From: a bacterium
Lineage (GTDB): Bacteria; Patescibacteriota; Saccharimonadia; Saccharimonadales; UBA4665
Reading direction: 5' to 3'
Assembly: GCA_021833065.1 (NCBI GenBank)
Contig: JAKBGO010000006.1
Location: 1 to 32,019, forward strand
DNA length: 32,019 nt
Shown: piece after piece, positions 1 through 7,243 of the stretch
How positions within the stretch are numbered: the stretch's first letter is position 1
Layout: each line of letters opens with the position of its first letter
Notes under the pieces: model-generated
Told to the model about the DNA's origin: nothing
The model's database searches: none
What the model saw: the letters and a program-made list of their open reading frames with translations, nothing else
Position numbers and translations under genes: made by a program

Positions 1-36
1 CTTGTGTCCCCAGTTCGAGTCTGGGAGGAGCCACCA
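1..36 (+). tRNA. tRNA 3' part, cut by window edge, identity unknown
   Basis: Only the 3' part is present. A T arm is visible (stem CCCAG / CTGGG around loop TTCGAGT), followed by the 3' acceptor strand AGGAGCC, discriminator A and an encoded CCA at 34-36. The missing 5' acceptor strand would be close to GGCTCCT. The anticodon lies outside the window, so the amino acid cannot be named. The T loop has the usual C at position 56, unlike the next tRNA, from which it is separated by 8 nt. Confidence 0.8.
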
Positions 37-44
37 GAATATTT

Positions 45-121
45 GCGGGTCTAGCTCAGTTGTTTAGAGCGCGTCCTTGCCAAGGACGAGGCCAGGGGTT
101 AGAGTCCCCTGACCCGCACCA
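45..121 (+). tRNA. tRNA-Gly (anticodon GCC), unusual 19-56 elbow pair
   Basis: A full cloverleaf of 77 nt: acceptor GCGGGTC / GACCCGC, D stem GCTC / GAGC, anticodon stem CGTCC / GGACG around loop TTGCCAA (anticodon GCC, Gly), variable loop AGGCC, T stem AGGGG / CCCCT, discriminator A, encoded CCA. The D loop has G18 (base 62) followed by T at position 19 (base 63), and the T loop reads TTAGAGT, so position 56 is A (base 101). The usual G19-C56 tertiary pair therefore appears as U19-A56, a compensated change. It follows another tRNA by 8 nt, so the two are probably co-transcribed. Confidence 0.95.
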
Positions 122-201
122 ATTTTCGCTGTTGATCATTTTAGTATATTTTAAATAAGATGTTTTCAAATTTTTTTAATCCGCCGAGGGTATTTTAAAA
201 T

Positions 202-696
202 ATGAAAAAGAATAAAACTGTTTTTTTGTCGGGTGGATGTTTTTGGGGTCTGGAAGAACTATTTAGAGAGCAACCGGGAGTTATAGATACGGAAGTCGGA
301 TACACAGGTGGAACAAACGATAACCCCACTTACGATAACCATCCTGGACACGCCGAAACTTTGGCTATTACTTATAGCCCAAGAATCACTACATATAATA
401 AGTTGCTCGATTTTTTCTTCAGAATTCACGATCCTACAACCTTAAATAGGCAAGGAAATGATGTCGGATCGTCATATCGCTCTGCAATTTTCTACCAAAA
501 TTTAGAAGAACTAAAAAATGCTAAAAGAGTAATTAAAAAAGTCAATGAATCGAAACTATATGTAAATCCTGTCGTGACTTCGCTGGAACCATTTACTAAA
601 TTTTATAGTGCCGAGGAGTTTCATCAAGATTATTTGCGTAAACATCCTGGTGGATATACTTGTCATTTTATTCGTACAGAAAAATCCTTAATTTGA
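202..696 (+). CDS. msrA: peptide-methionine (S)-S-oxide reductase MsrA
   Basis: MsrA reduces the S-epimer of methionine sulfoxide in proteins and free methionine, using a catalytic cysteine in the cytoplasm. The family signature GCFWG lies at residues 12-16, with the nucleophilic Cys at 13, followed by the expected GVIDTEVGYTGG stretch and the HPGHAE segment. YSAEEFHQDYL near residue 133 is the typical C-terminal substrate pocket. At 164 aa it is the length of a minimal single-domain MsrA. There is no strong Shine-Dalgarno; a GAGGG lies about 14 nt before the ATG. msrB follows after 14 nt, so both sulfoxide epimers are served by one transcript. No signal peptide is seen. Certain at family level. 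Confidence 0.96.
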   Translation: MKKNKTVFLSGGCFWGLEELFREQPGVIDTEVGYTGGTNDNPTYDNHPGHAETLAITYSPRITTYNKLLDFFFRIHDPTTLNRQGNDVGSSYRSAIFYQNLEELKNAKRVIKKVNESKLYVNPVVTSLEPFTKFYSAEEFHQDYLRKHPGGYTCHFIRTEKSLI

Positions 697-710
697 AATA
701 AATTATAGAT

Positions 711-1103
711 ATGGATCCTAAAAAAGCTAAAAACTTAGATAAGCTAACCAGAGAACAACTTGCAGCATTAAGAGACAAAGTTACTGAAGTGCCGTTTTCT
801 GGTGAATTGCTTAATAATAGGCTAAGCGGAATGTACTCTTGTGCTGGTTGTGGGACACAATTATTTCTATCTGATGATAAATTTGAATCAGGTACTGGTT
901 GGCCAAGTTTTGATCAAGCGATAGAGGGAAGAGTAAAACAAGTGACCGACAATAGTCATGACATGGAAAGAATTGAGGTAGTTTGCGCTAATTGCGGGGC
1001 GCATTTAGGGCACATATTTGAGGATGTACCAATCTCCAAAACCGGTAAATATTACTGTATCAACTCTGTATGTTTAAATTTTACTGCTCAAGATACAAAA
1101 TAA
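711..1103 (+). CDS. msrB: peptide-methionine (R)-S-oxide reductase MsrB
   Basis: MsrB reduces the R-epimer of methionine sulfoxide and complements MsrA, encoded 14 nt upstream. Two CxxC pairs (CAGC near residue 44, CANC near residue 92) are the structural zinc site found in many MsrB proteins. GTGWPSF is the substrate-binding signature. The catalytic Cys sits in YYCINSVCLNF near the C-terminus, where family members usually have RYCxNSxSL; the Ser-to-Cys change three residues after NS gives a second cysteine that could act in resolving the disulfide (inference). At 130 aa it is of normal length. No upstream SD is evident; translation may be coupled to msrA. Confidence 0.95.
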   Translation: MDPKKAKNLDKLTREQLAALRDKVTEVPFSGELLNNRLSGMYSCAGCGTQLFLSDDKFESGTGWPSFDQAIEGRVKQVTDNSHDMERIEVVCANCGAHLGHIFEDVPISKTGKYYCINSVCLNFTAQDTK

Positions 1104-1181
1104 TCATTTTGTCTCTACAAATATTGTGTTGGTGAAATAGCAAGGGCTATCCTATATTTACTAGCTATTATTTCTAAGTCG

Positions 1182-1751
1182 TCACAAATTCTTCTTTAAT
1201 ACTTTAAATAGAAACCACTTTAAATTAAGTAAAATCAAAACTAATACAATTGACAAAATCTCGGCTGCCAGCATCCAGGGATTGGAGAGTCCGCCGCTCC
1301 ATAGACTAGTAATATTTTGAACCACAAATTTAGATAGAATAAGATAAAAACTCAAAGAGACCAATCTTCCGACAAAAAAGGCTCCACCGAGATACAAGAG
1401 CCTTGATTCTATTAAGCCGGCTGCTTCAAATAATTGAGCGGAAGGCAATGGGGACAAAACAAAAAGACCTAAAAACAGCCAGGTACTTTTCTGTTTTTTA
1501 AGAATCAAAGATTTTCCATAATCTAGATTTTTTATAGTTTTTTCCGGCAATAGCTTTTTGACTTTCTTAGTGATAATGGCCAAAACTAATCGTCCAGCGG
1601 TAGTAGAAAAAGCTGTTAGAACAATTACCAAGGGGAATGATAGATGGTAACTGTGATAAAAAAATACGGCGAACATCCAGGACGGAGGACCGAATGCCGG
1701 TATAAGTCCGACAATAAACACTAGACCTGTTAAGAGTAAGTAATAGTGCAC
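1182..1751 (-). CDS. DedA/VTT-like integral membrane protein
   Basis: A 189-aa protein with about five hydrophobic segments. The middle contains a conserved-looking block, LSPLPSAQLFEAAGL (about residues 98-112), then GGAFFVGRLVS. This resembles the re-entrant-loop region (proline- and glycine-rich, followed by G-x-x-x-GR) of the VTT/DedA family, which includes lipid scramblases and undecaprenyl-phosphate flippases. The family match is by eye and remote, so transport activity is inference. The C-terminus is basic (KVLKKNL), consistent with a cytoplasmic tail. It is the last gene of a three-gene minus-strand group (2681 to 1182) and is convergent with msrB. Confidence 0.6.
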   Translation of the reverse strand: MHYYLLLTGLVFIVGLIPAFGPPSWMFAVFFYHSYHLSFPLVIVLTAFSTTAGRLVLAIITKKVKKLLPEKTIKNLDYGKSLILKKQKSTWLFLGLFVLSPLPSAQLFEAAGLIESRLLYLGGAFFVGRLVSLSFYLILSKFVVQNITSLWSGGLSNPWMLAAEILSIVLVLILLNLKWFLFKVLKKNL

Positions 1752-1773
1752 CTACTCATTGTATATCCAAAGT

Positions 1774-2085
1774 TTAATCGTTACGAGACTCAAATGACCC
1801 TAAGCTTAGTAGTACGCCTCCAATAAACATCAGTCCAAGTCCAGTCCCTTCTGCAAGCTTGTATATGTCCGGGGTTTTAATAAAATCGTTTAGAATTATT
1901 GACTCAATAAATTGTATTGAACCACCGACTACTCCCAGAGTAAAACCACCAATCGTTAAATTAACACCAGTTCTGCTTCGATGGTCGAAGCGGCGGTGGA
2001 ATTCCTCAGAAAACTTTCTTGGTTTATCGTCAACAAACCTGTCTTTATTCCAATCGGGATTAATCTTGTTACTCCTACTATTCAT
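1774..2085 (-). CDS. small two-helix membrane protein, unknown function
   Basis: 103 aa. The first 40 residues are polar and charged, with many Arg and Asp (FHRRFDHRSRTG), so probably cytoplasmic. Two hydrophobic, glycine-rich segments follow, at about residues 43-63 (IGGFTLGVVGGSIQFIES) and 82-98 (GLGLMFIGGVLLSLGSF). I recognise no family. It lies 22 nt upstream of the DedA-like gene on the same strand and 23 nt downstream of another membrane-protein gene, so the three probably form an operon. Several ATG-free frames on the other strand here look like shadows. Confidence 0.65.
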   Translation of the reverse strand: MNSRSNKINPDWNKDRFVDDKPRKFSEEFHRRFDHRSRTGVNLTIGGFTLGVVGGSIQFIESIILNDFIKTPDIYKLAEGTGLGLMFIGGVLLSLGSFESRND

Positions 2086-2108
2086 TAGTATAAAATATAA
2101 GAAAAACC

Positions 2109-2681
2109 TTATTTTGTCAAATTAGTAGCCTTATTTTGAAGTTGCTGGTAATTAACTAAAAGCATTAATCCAAATGCTATCTGATAAATTATCTGAGCCT
2201 GCATTAAAAATCCGTTTTTCGGTGCTAGGTAGTAAGCTGAGAATAATCCGCTGATCAATTCAATCGACAGAAGTAGGCGGTTGAAAAATATTTTTCCCAA
2301 TTTCTCGGATATATAAAGAGAAATTAACAGTTCGAAGACGAAAATTAAGACACCGAAAGTTTGATGCACGTCGGCATAGAACCTATTTACGTCGTACGGA
2401 AAAGTAATCAGGAATAGATTAAAAGGAAAAAGAGCAATCAACATAACTCTGACTACCCGGTATTTTTTGATTTTTAAAAAAGCAAACCGAGCGATAATGT
2501 AGCTGGACATAGATAAACCTGCCACATAGGCGGGTAGTGTATTTAAAAAAATTCCGAAATAACTTATGCCACTATTATTGGCGAGTGATTCGGGTCTGAT
2601 TAAAACATCAATTAAAAGAGATATTATTAAAATGATATCTGCAAGGAAGATGTCGTTTACCAAGTTTAAACGTTTAACCAT
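2109..2681 (-). CDS. multi-pass membrane protein, unknown function
   Basis: 190 aa, strongly hydrophobic, with about five or six predicted transmembrane segments (for example residues 12-27, 41-65, 78-94, 108-125 and 155-178) and a short polar C-terminal tail ending NKATNLTK. No catalytic motif or known family is recognised. It is the first gene of the minus-strand trio with the 103-aa protein and the DedA-like protein, and is divergent from thyX. The 131-bp gap to thyX must hold promoters for both directions. Confidence 0.65.
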   Translation of the reverse strand: MVKRLNLVNDIFLADIILIISLLIDVLIRPESLANNSGISYFGIFLNTLPAYVAGLSMSSYIIARFAFLKIKKYRVVRVMLIALFPFNLFLITFPYDVNRFYADVHQTFGVLIFVFELLISLYISEKLGKIFFNRLLLSIELISGLFSAYYLAPKNGFLMQAQIIYQIAFGLMLLVNYQQLQNKATNLTK

Positions 2682-2750
2682 AATAATAATTTAACAAATT
2701 TAAAATGATGTTTAAATTTTACGAGATAATTATCACTTTTGTAGGGTTGT

Positions 2751-2780
2751 TTGAATTATCAATTGTCTGTAAAATATACT
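2751..2780 (+). promoter_or_regulatory. likely promoter of thyX-tmk
   Basis: TTGAAT at 2751-2756 and TATACT at 2775-2780 are separated by 18 nt; an overlapping TAAAAT at 2770-2775 is an alternative -10. A strong purine-rich Shine-Dalgarno (GGGAGAAAGG) follows before the thyX ATG. Called by eye from the sigma-70 consensus. Confidence 0.5.
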
Positions 2781-2812
2781 GAAACGAACCGGGCTGGGAG
2801 AAAGGTTTAATT

Positions 2813-3748
2813 ATGGCATATTCTGCAGAAGTATTGCTAGATTCTATCAGTCTGAATCAAGATAGACTAACTACGATTGAGGTAACATTGCCTCGAATAG
2901 TCTTGGCCGAACTTAATACCCATAGGGTATTTAGTAGAAATTCAGCCAGTTCCAGGGCTATACCAGTAGAAAAACAGCTAAACAGGATTATTGAAGATCC
3001 TTTCATGCCAATCAAGTGGGGTAAGAATATACCGGGTATGCAGGAAGGTGAAGAACTTTCGGAAGTTGATGAGGCATTGGCTGAAGAAAATTGGTTATTC
3101 ATGAGAGATATCGCTGTTCTTGGAGCTGTTGCCTTATCTGGTGGCTTGAATAAAATCAAGGACAATGTTCTTAAGGAGAAAATTGTCCGTATGAATAGCT
3201 CTTATCATCCTGACTTTGAAACCTTGAGCGAACCGCTTCATAAAAGTTTAGTATCCAGATTACTTGAACCGTGGATGTGGCAAACTGTTATTATATCATC
3301 GACTGAGTGGAATAATTTTTTTGCATTGAGAGATCACGAAAATGCGCAACCTGAACTCCAGAAGGCAGCACAAATGATGCGACAGGCTATCGATTCCAGT
3401 ATTCCCAGAGCGTTATTGGATGATGAATGGCATCTGCCGTTTGTTAAAAATGAAGAGTATGAAGAATTTCCTATCGAGACTCTTAGGCGTTTATCCGTGG
3501 CTAGGTGCGCCAGAGTCAGTTATCTAACGCATGACGGGGTAAGGGATCCTCAGAAAGATATCGATCTTCACGACCAACTCAGAAACAATGGACATATGTC
3601 TCCTTTTGAACATATTGCTAGGCCCATAACAAACATTGAAAGATATAAATCCAATCAAAGCGGTAATTTTACGGGCTGGATCCAGTATCGAAAAATGATA
3701 AATTTTGAAGATGATTACAGTAAAATTTTAGAATTAGAACAGGAATGA
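2813..3748 (+). CDS. thyX: FAD-dependent thymidylate synthase, permuted-order variant
   Basis: ThyX makes dTMP from dUMP using FAD, methylene-tetrahydrofolate and NAD(P)H. The signature is present as NTHRVFSRNSASSRAIP at residues 35-51, matching RHRxxSxxxxSxR except that the first Arg is Thr. The second family block, ARVSYLTHDG then GHMSPFEH, is at 233-242 and 260-267. In the standard enzyme (Thermotoga type) the ARVSF and GHxxPFEH blocks come before RHRxxS; here they come after it, as in ThyX-like proteins I recall from phages and actinobacteria. At 311 aa it is longer than the 220-250 usual for standard ThyX. A charged stretch at about 118-142 may be an insertion. Overlaps tmk by 4 nt (ATGA), so dTMP synthesis and phosphorylation are coupled. 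Confidence 0.88.
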   Translation: MAYSAEVLLDSISLNQDRLTTIEVTLPRIVLAELNTHRVFSRNSASSRAIPVEKQLNRIIEDPFMPIKWGKNIPGMQEGEELSEVDEALAEENWLFMRDIAVLGAVALSGGLNKIKDNVLKEKIVRMNSSYHPDFETLSEPLHKSLVSRLLEPWMWQTVIISSTEWNNFFALRDHENAQPELQKAAQMMRQAIDSSIPRALLDDEWHLPFVKNEEYEEFPIETLRRLSVARCARVSYLTHDGVRDPQKDIDLHDQLRNNGHMSPFEHIARPITNIERYKSNQSGNFTGWIQYRKMINFEDDYSKILELEQE

Positions 3749-4404
3749 TGAACTTGAAAGGCAAGTATATTGTAATTGAAGGTTTGGATGGAGCGGGTAC
3801 TACTACCCAACTTCATGAAATGGGTTCTTATTTTAAAGAGATTTCTGAACCGGCAATTACCATCGCAGAACCGGGTGACACTGTTATTGGCGGTTTGCTA
3901 AGAAAAATAATAAAGAACTCTTCGATTAAACGATTACCCGAATCAAATTTAGATATGTTCACCATCAGTCGCCGTGAATTGGCAGCTCAAGTGATAGAGC
4001 CCAATATTGATAACGGCATACACGTTGTTAGTGATCGAAACTGGTTTTCATCTGTTGCTTACCAGGGATTTGGGGAAGGCATAGACCATCAACATATTGT
4101 GGAGAGAATGAAACAAGCACTGGGTAGATTTTTTATGCCTGATTTGGTTGTTATTGTAAAAGTACCGGTCGATGTGGCTATAGAAAGAATGATTGAAAGA
4201 GATGAGACGAAACAAGATTATTTTGAGTCTATGGGGGAGACATACTTTGAAAAAGTTTATCAAGGCTATGAGTGGTTGTCGTCTGAATTCAATCAAAATA
4301 CTGTTGTGGTAGACGGTACTAAATCAATTGAAGAAGTAAGACAAGATTTGATTAGTCATTTAGCTGGGCGACTTTCAATTGGCGCTACAGTTCATTTTGC
4401 CTAA
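3745..4404 (+). CDS. tmk: thymidylate kinase
   Basis: Tmk phosphorylates dTMP to dTDP with ATP. The Walker A loop GLDGAGTTTQ is at residues 13-22, the DR motif appears in VVSDRNWFSSVAYQG, and a lid-like segment ERMIERDETKQDYFE lies near residue 150. 219 aa is normal for the family. The ATG overlaps the thyX stop (ATGA), and a second ATG directly follows, giving a MM start; either could be used. It acts directly after ThyX in the pathway. The phosphate-binding loop has Thr-Thr-Thr rather than the usual K(S/T)T: the normal GxxGxGKT lysine is replaced by Thr, which is notable and suggests the sequence has drifted or another basic residue substitutes. Confidence 0.88.
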   Translation: MMNLKGKYIVIEGLDGAGTTTQLHEMGSYFKEISEPAITIAEPGDTVIGGLLRKIIKNSSIKRLPESNLDMFTISRRELAAQVIEPNIDNGIHVVSDRNWFSSVAYQGFGEGIDHQHIVERMKQALGRFFMPDLVVIVKVPVDVAIERMIERDETKQDYFESMGETYFEKVYQGYEWLSSEFNQNTVVVDGTKSIEEVRQDLISHLAGRLSIGATVHFA

Positions 4405-4410
4405 TTCTGA

Positions 4411-4416
4411 TATAAT
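4411..4416 (+). promoter_or_regulatory. -10 box directly before the 4427 start
   Basis: A perfect TATAAT ends 10 nt before the ATG at 4427. With the usual -10 to +1 distance the transcript would start at about 4423, leaving roughly 4 nt of leader and no room for a Shine-Dalgarno. It lies just after the tmk stop. Confidence 0.55.
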
Positions 4417-4426
4417 TAAAACGTTT

Positions 4427-4696
4427 ATGGAATTAGAACCAACACAAAAACCCGATGAACTTGACGGTCAATCAGTACTAGAAATGTTTGATAGAGGCGG
4501 TCTGGCCGATAATACATACAGAACCTCTAAGGGGCCTATCAAAGGCAGGGAATTCTTGCTGGTCTGTGAACCTGTTATCGGTTTAATAAAATTATATAAA
4601 TCAATGAGTGATGGAGATCCGGAGAAAACGGAGCTCGGAAACGGTATTGTTTTGGCAATAGATCATTATTTAAGTGAAGAAAACCAAGTTTTGTAA
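4427..4696 (+). CDS. small acidic protein, unknown function
   Basis: 89 aa from the ATG at 4427. A TTG at 4379 in the same frame would give 105 aa but overlaps tmk and precedes a good -10 box, so the ATG is preferred. The protein is acidic and soluble, begins MELEPTQKPDELDG, and has a hydrophobic stretch FLLVCEPVIGLIKLYKSM near the middle. No family is recognised. The position after tmk does not point to a role, because it appears to have its own promoter. Confidence 0.6.
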   Translation: MELEPTQKPDELDGQSVLEMFDRGGLADNTYRTSKGPIKGREFLLVCEPVIGLIKLYKSMSDGDPEKTELGNGIVLAIDHYLSEENQVL

Positions 4697-4718
4697 AAAA
4701 ATCTAAAAATTAAATAAA

Positions 4719-6050
4719 ATGTCGGAGAGTTTAGAAAGTTCGGTAGTTTTAAACAAACAAGAGCCCTCGTCGGTTTATGTTCATGAAAATGGCCAGGCGG
4801 TAGAGTATGAAGATTCTATTGATGTAAAGAAACTTCTTAAATGTGACTTTTTGGCTAAAGTGGCGGCTAAAGGGTCAATCGAAGACGTTAAAAGCCTAGC
4901 TAAATTCTATGTAAGATCCCAGAATCTGACCAAGGAAACTAAAGAAAATAATGTAAAAAATCGCCGAGAAGAATCAGTGGTCGAAACACCTAAAACAGAT
5001 AAATTTGAGGAGGTTTTTAGTAGCAGAAAGATTTTGGATAAACCTCAAGCTATCACTGAAAGTGGAAATTCTATACTTGAAAGCCAGGAGATTTTTAGAG
5101 ACGTCCTGATTGAAGACCAGCCAATAGTCATAAGACAAGAAACTAAACTTCAAACCCCAGCGATTAATCCAGAAAAAGCAAGTAATAGACCTTCAAAAAC
5201 AGAAGTTGTCACTAATACGCCCAAATCATCAGAGTCTGAAAAACCAATAAGACAAGAAAGAGAAAAAAAGGTTTTTGCAAATAAGCTAGAAATCGTCGTA
5301 CCGTCAGATGATCAAACACCAACCTTAGTTGAGAAAAAAGATCCGGAAGTTATCATCGATTCTGATGAGTCGTTAAGTAATTTCGAAGAAAAAACCGAAC
5401 TATCAAAATTTCAGATTGAATCGACGTTTGATGATTTTGAAGAATCTATAGATATTGATTTGGGTGAAGAAATAAGCGAAACGGTTAATGACACTGAAAA
5501 CGATGGTGTATCTTATCTCCTCGAATATCAGACTGCTGATTTGCAAATTGTTTCCGAGATGAGCTTGTTCTATGAAAAGTTTGATAAGGCAAAAGAGGAT
5601 AGTGAAGAAAAAGAATATTTACCGGTAGTTGTAGTATTTAAGGAGTTTGTTGAAGATTTAAATAATATTAATCAAGAAATAGAAAATTTTGATGAAATAA
5701 TCTCGCAATTGGATCGGATCTTTGAAGTCTATGAAAGTTTTTCTGCGTCCGGCCAAGCGGGATTAGAGATAGAAAGGGAATTGATATCGAGTATCAGGAT
5801 TTTCTTGGAATTACTTGGCGTGGAAGAGCCGCTTTCATCGATTTCTGACTTTATTAGGCTTTATGATTTTGATTTTTTGATTAAGAATATTGAATATTTC
5901 AGAATATTAATCAATGAAAGATATAGAAAAGAATTCAAATCAGGTAACATTAACAATGATTTCAATTTGATTGGGAATGACGACTCAAATCAAACAATTT
6001 TTAGTTGGATCATGTCTATGGTTACTCTTTTTAGCCCGGTCGTTCGGTGA
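4719..6050 (+). CDS. large acidic, mostly disordered protein, unknown function
   Basis: 443 aa. Residues 1-70 may form a small ordered region (VKKLLKCDFLAKVAAKGSIEDVKSLAKFY looks helical). Residues about 70-250 are rich in Glu, Ser, Lys, Thr and Pro with no hydrophobic core, so probably disordered. Residues 265-420 are helical and Glu/Phe/Ile-rich, suggestive of a helical bundle or coiled coil. The last residues (IFSWIMSMVTLFSPVVR) are hydrophobic and could touch the membrane. No enzyme motif is seen and no signal peptide. There is no Shine-Dalgarno before the ATG. It ends 6 nt before the convergent ino1 stop. Confidence 0.7.
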   Translation: MSESLESSVVLNKQEPSSVYVHENGQAVEYEDSIDVKKLLKCDFLAKVAAKGSIEDVKSLAKFYVRSQNLTKETKENNVKNRREESVVETPKTDKFEEVFSSRKILDKPQAITESGNSILESQEIFRDVLIEDQPIVIRQETKLQTPAINPEKASNRPSKTEVVTNTPKSSESEKPIRQEREKKVFANKLEIVVPSDDQTPTLVEKKDPEVIIDSDESLSNFEEKTELSKFQIESTFDDFEESIDIDLGEEISETVNDTENDGVSYLLEYQTADLQIVSEMSLFYEKFDKAKEDSEEKEYLPVVVVFKEFVEDLNNINQEIENFDEIISQLDRIFEVYESFSASGQAGLEIERELISSIRIFLELLGVEEPLSSISDFIRLYDFDFLIKNIEYFRILINERYRKEFKSGNINNDFNLIGNDDSNQTIFSWIMSMVTLFSPVVR

Positions 6051-6056
6051 TCGTTT

Positions 6057-7157
6057 TTAACCAACTAGTCTGTATTTTTCTATATAATCTTCAACCATCT
6101 GTCTGGCAATTCGATCTTCAAATTGTTTTGGCGGTCTTTTTTGGAAGAAGGCTGCGGGTTCTATGATTGGACCTTTTAATTTGTTATTGAGTGCAAGCTT
6201 CATACACCGTATAGAATCTATGGCTACACCAGCTGAGTTAGGCGAATCCTCTACCGATAATCTCAGTTCAAGGTTCATCGGCACATCGCCGAAATGCTTA
6301 CTCTCGATTCTTAGAAAACAGATTTTATTATCTTTCTGCCATGGTACATAATCCGACGGGCCGATATGAATATTATCATCATCTATAGTTTGACCTCTGG
6401 CTTCTATCATTGATTTAACCGATTCTGTCTTTGAAATTTTTTTCGATGATAAACGTTCTCTTTCCAGCATATTTAAGAAATCAGTATTGCCACCAGTGTT
6501 TAGTTGGTATGTTCTTTCAATTTTCATGCCGCGGTCTAGAAATAAATTAACGAGTGTTCGATGAGTTATTGTTGCTCCGACCTGGGCTTTTATATCGTCA
6601 CCAATAACCGGTAGTCCGGCTTTTTCGAATTTTTTTGCCCACTTGGGATCTGAAGCAATAAATACCGGTATACAATTAACAAAACCACATCCTGCATCTA
6701 TGGCACATTGGGCATAGAATTCGGTGGCTTTCTGAGACCCTACCGGTAAATAGTTGATTACTATTTCAGCTCCACTGTCCTTTAAAATCTTTACAACATC
6801 AACCGCTTTTTGTTTTTGATTAACTGGTACAACTTCAGCAGTATATTTATTAACACCGTCGAGTACCGGTCCTTTTTGAACTTTAACACCGGTCTTAGGT
6901 ACTTTGGCGAATATTGCTGTATTATTGGGACTTTCATAAATCGCCTCTCCGATATCTTTGCCTATTTTGTTGCTGTTAACATCGAATGCGGCTACTATTT
7001 TTATGTCCTCTATGTAGTATCCTCCGAAATTAACATGCATTAAACCTGGAACAAATTCTTCTTTCTTAGAGTTTCTGTAATAATACAAACCTTGTATTAA
7101 AGACGATGCGCAGTTACCCAATCCGACAACTGCAACCCTTATCTCCTTTTTAACCAT
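6057..7157 (-). CDS. ino1: inositol-3-phosphate synthase
   Basis: Converts glucose-6-phosphate to 1D-myo-inositol 3-phosphate with an internal NAD+ redox cycle. The N-terminal Rossmann motif VAVVGLGNCASSLIQG is at residues 8-23. GDDIKAQVGATITHR (186-200) and QLNTGGNTDFLNM (near 218) are signatures of the mycobacterial-type enzyme, and the 366-aa length also fits that type rather than the ~500-aa eukaryotic type. A good Shine-Dalgarno (AAGGGGGA) precedes the ATG. The gene is divergent from a LysR regulator 86 bp away, which may control it. Inositol phosphate could feed phosphatidylinositol-type lipids or a solute; no lipid-transferase gene is in the window to decide. Confidence 0.93.
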   Translation of the reverse strand: MVKKEIRVAVVGLGNCASSLIQGLYYYRNSKKEEFVPGLMHVNFGGYYIEDIKIVAAFDVNSNKIGKDIGEAIYESPNNTAIFAKVPKTGVKVQKGPVLDGVNKYTAEVVPVNQKQKAVDVVKILKDSGAEIVINYLPVGSQKATEFYAQCAIDAGCGFVNCIPVFIASDPKWAKKFEKAGLPVIGDDIKAQVGATITHRTLVNLFLDRGMKIERTYQLNTGGNTDFLNMLERERLSSKKISKTESVKSMIEARGQTIDDDNIHIGPSDYVPWQKDNKICFLRIESKHFGDVPMNLELRLSVEDSPNSAGVAIDSIRCMKLALNNKLKGPIIEPAAFFQKRPPKQFEDRIARQMVEDYIEKYRLVG

Positions 7158-7190
7158 GATTCCCCCTTAATTTAATATCAATCATAGCTA

Positions 7191-7204
7191 ATTTATATAT
7201 AAAT
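7191..7204. promoter_or_regulatory. 14-bp perfect palindrome in the ino1-lysR intergenic region
   Basis: The 86-bp gap between divergent ino1 and the LysR gene holds ATTTATATATAAAT, a perfect palindrome, in very AT-rich sequence. LysR regulators commonly bind AT-rich dyads (T-N11-A) between divergent genes, so this is a candidate operator. AT-rich palindromes arise easily by chance, which limits confidence. TATAAA at 7230-7235 is a candidate -10 for the LysR gene. Confidence 0.35.
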
Positions 7205-7243
7205 AAATAATAGAAAATGTTAATATTTGTATAAATTAAATTT

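Noticed and set aside
1134-1176. Possible bidirectional terminator between msrB and the DedA-like gene
   Set aside because: Arms AATAGC / GCTATT pair for only 6 bp with a long loop and no T run.
4379-4426. Upstream TTG start giving a 105-aa protein
   Set aside because: It overlaps tmk, and a TATAAT box lies between it and the ATG at 4427, which is the better start.
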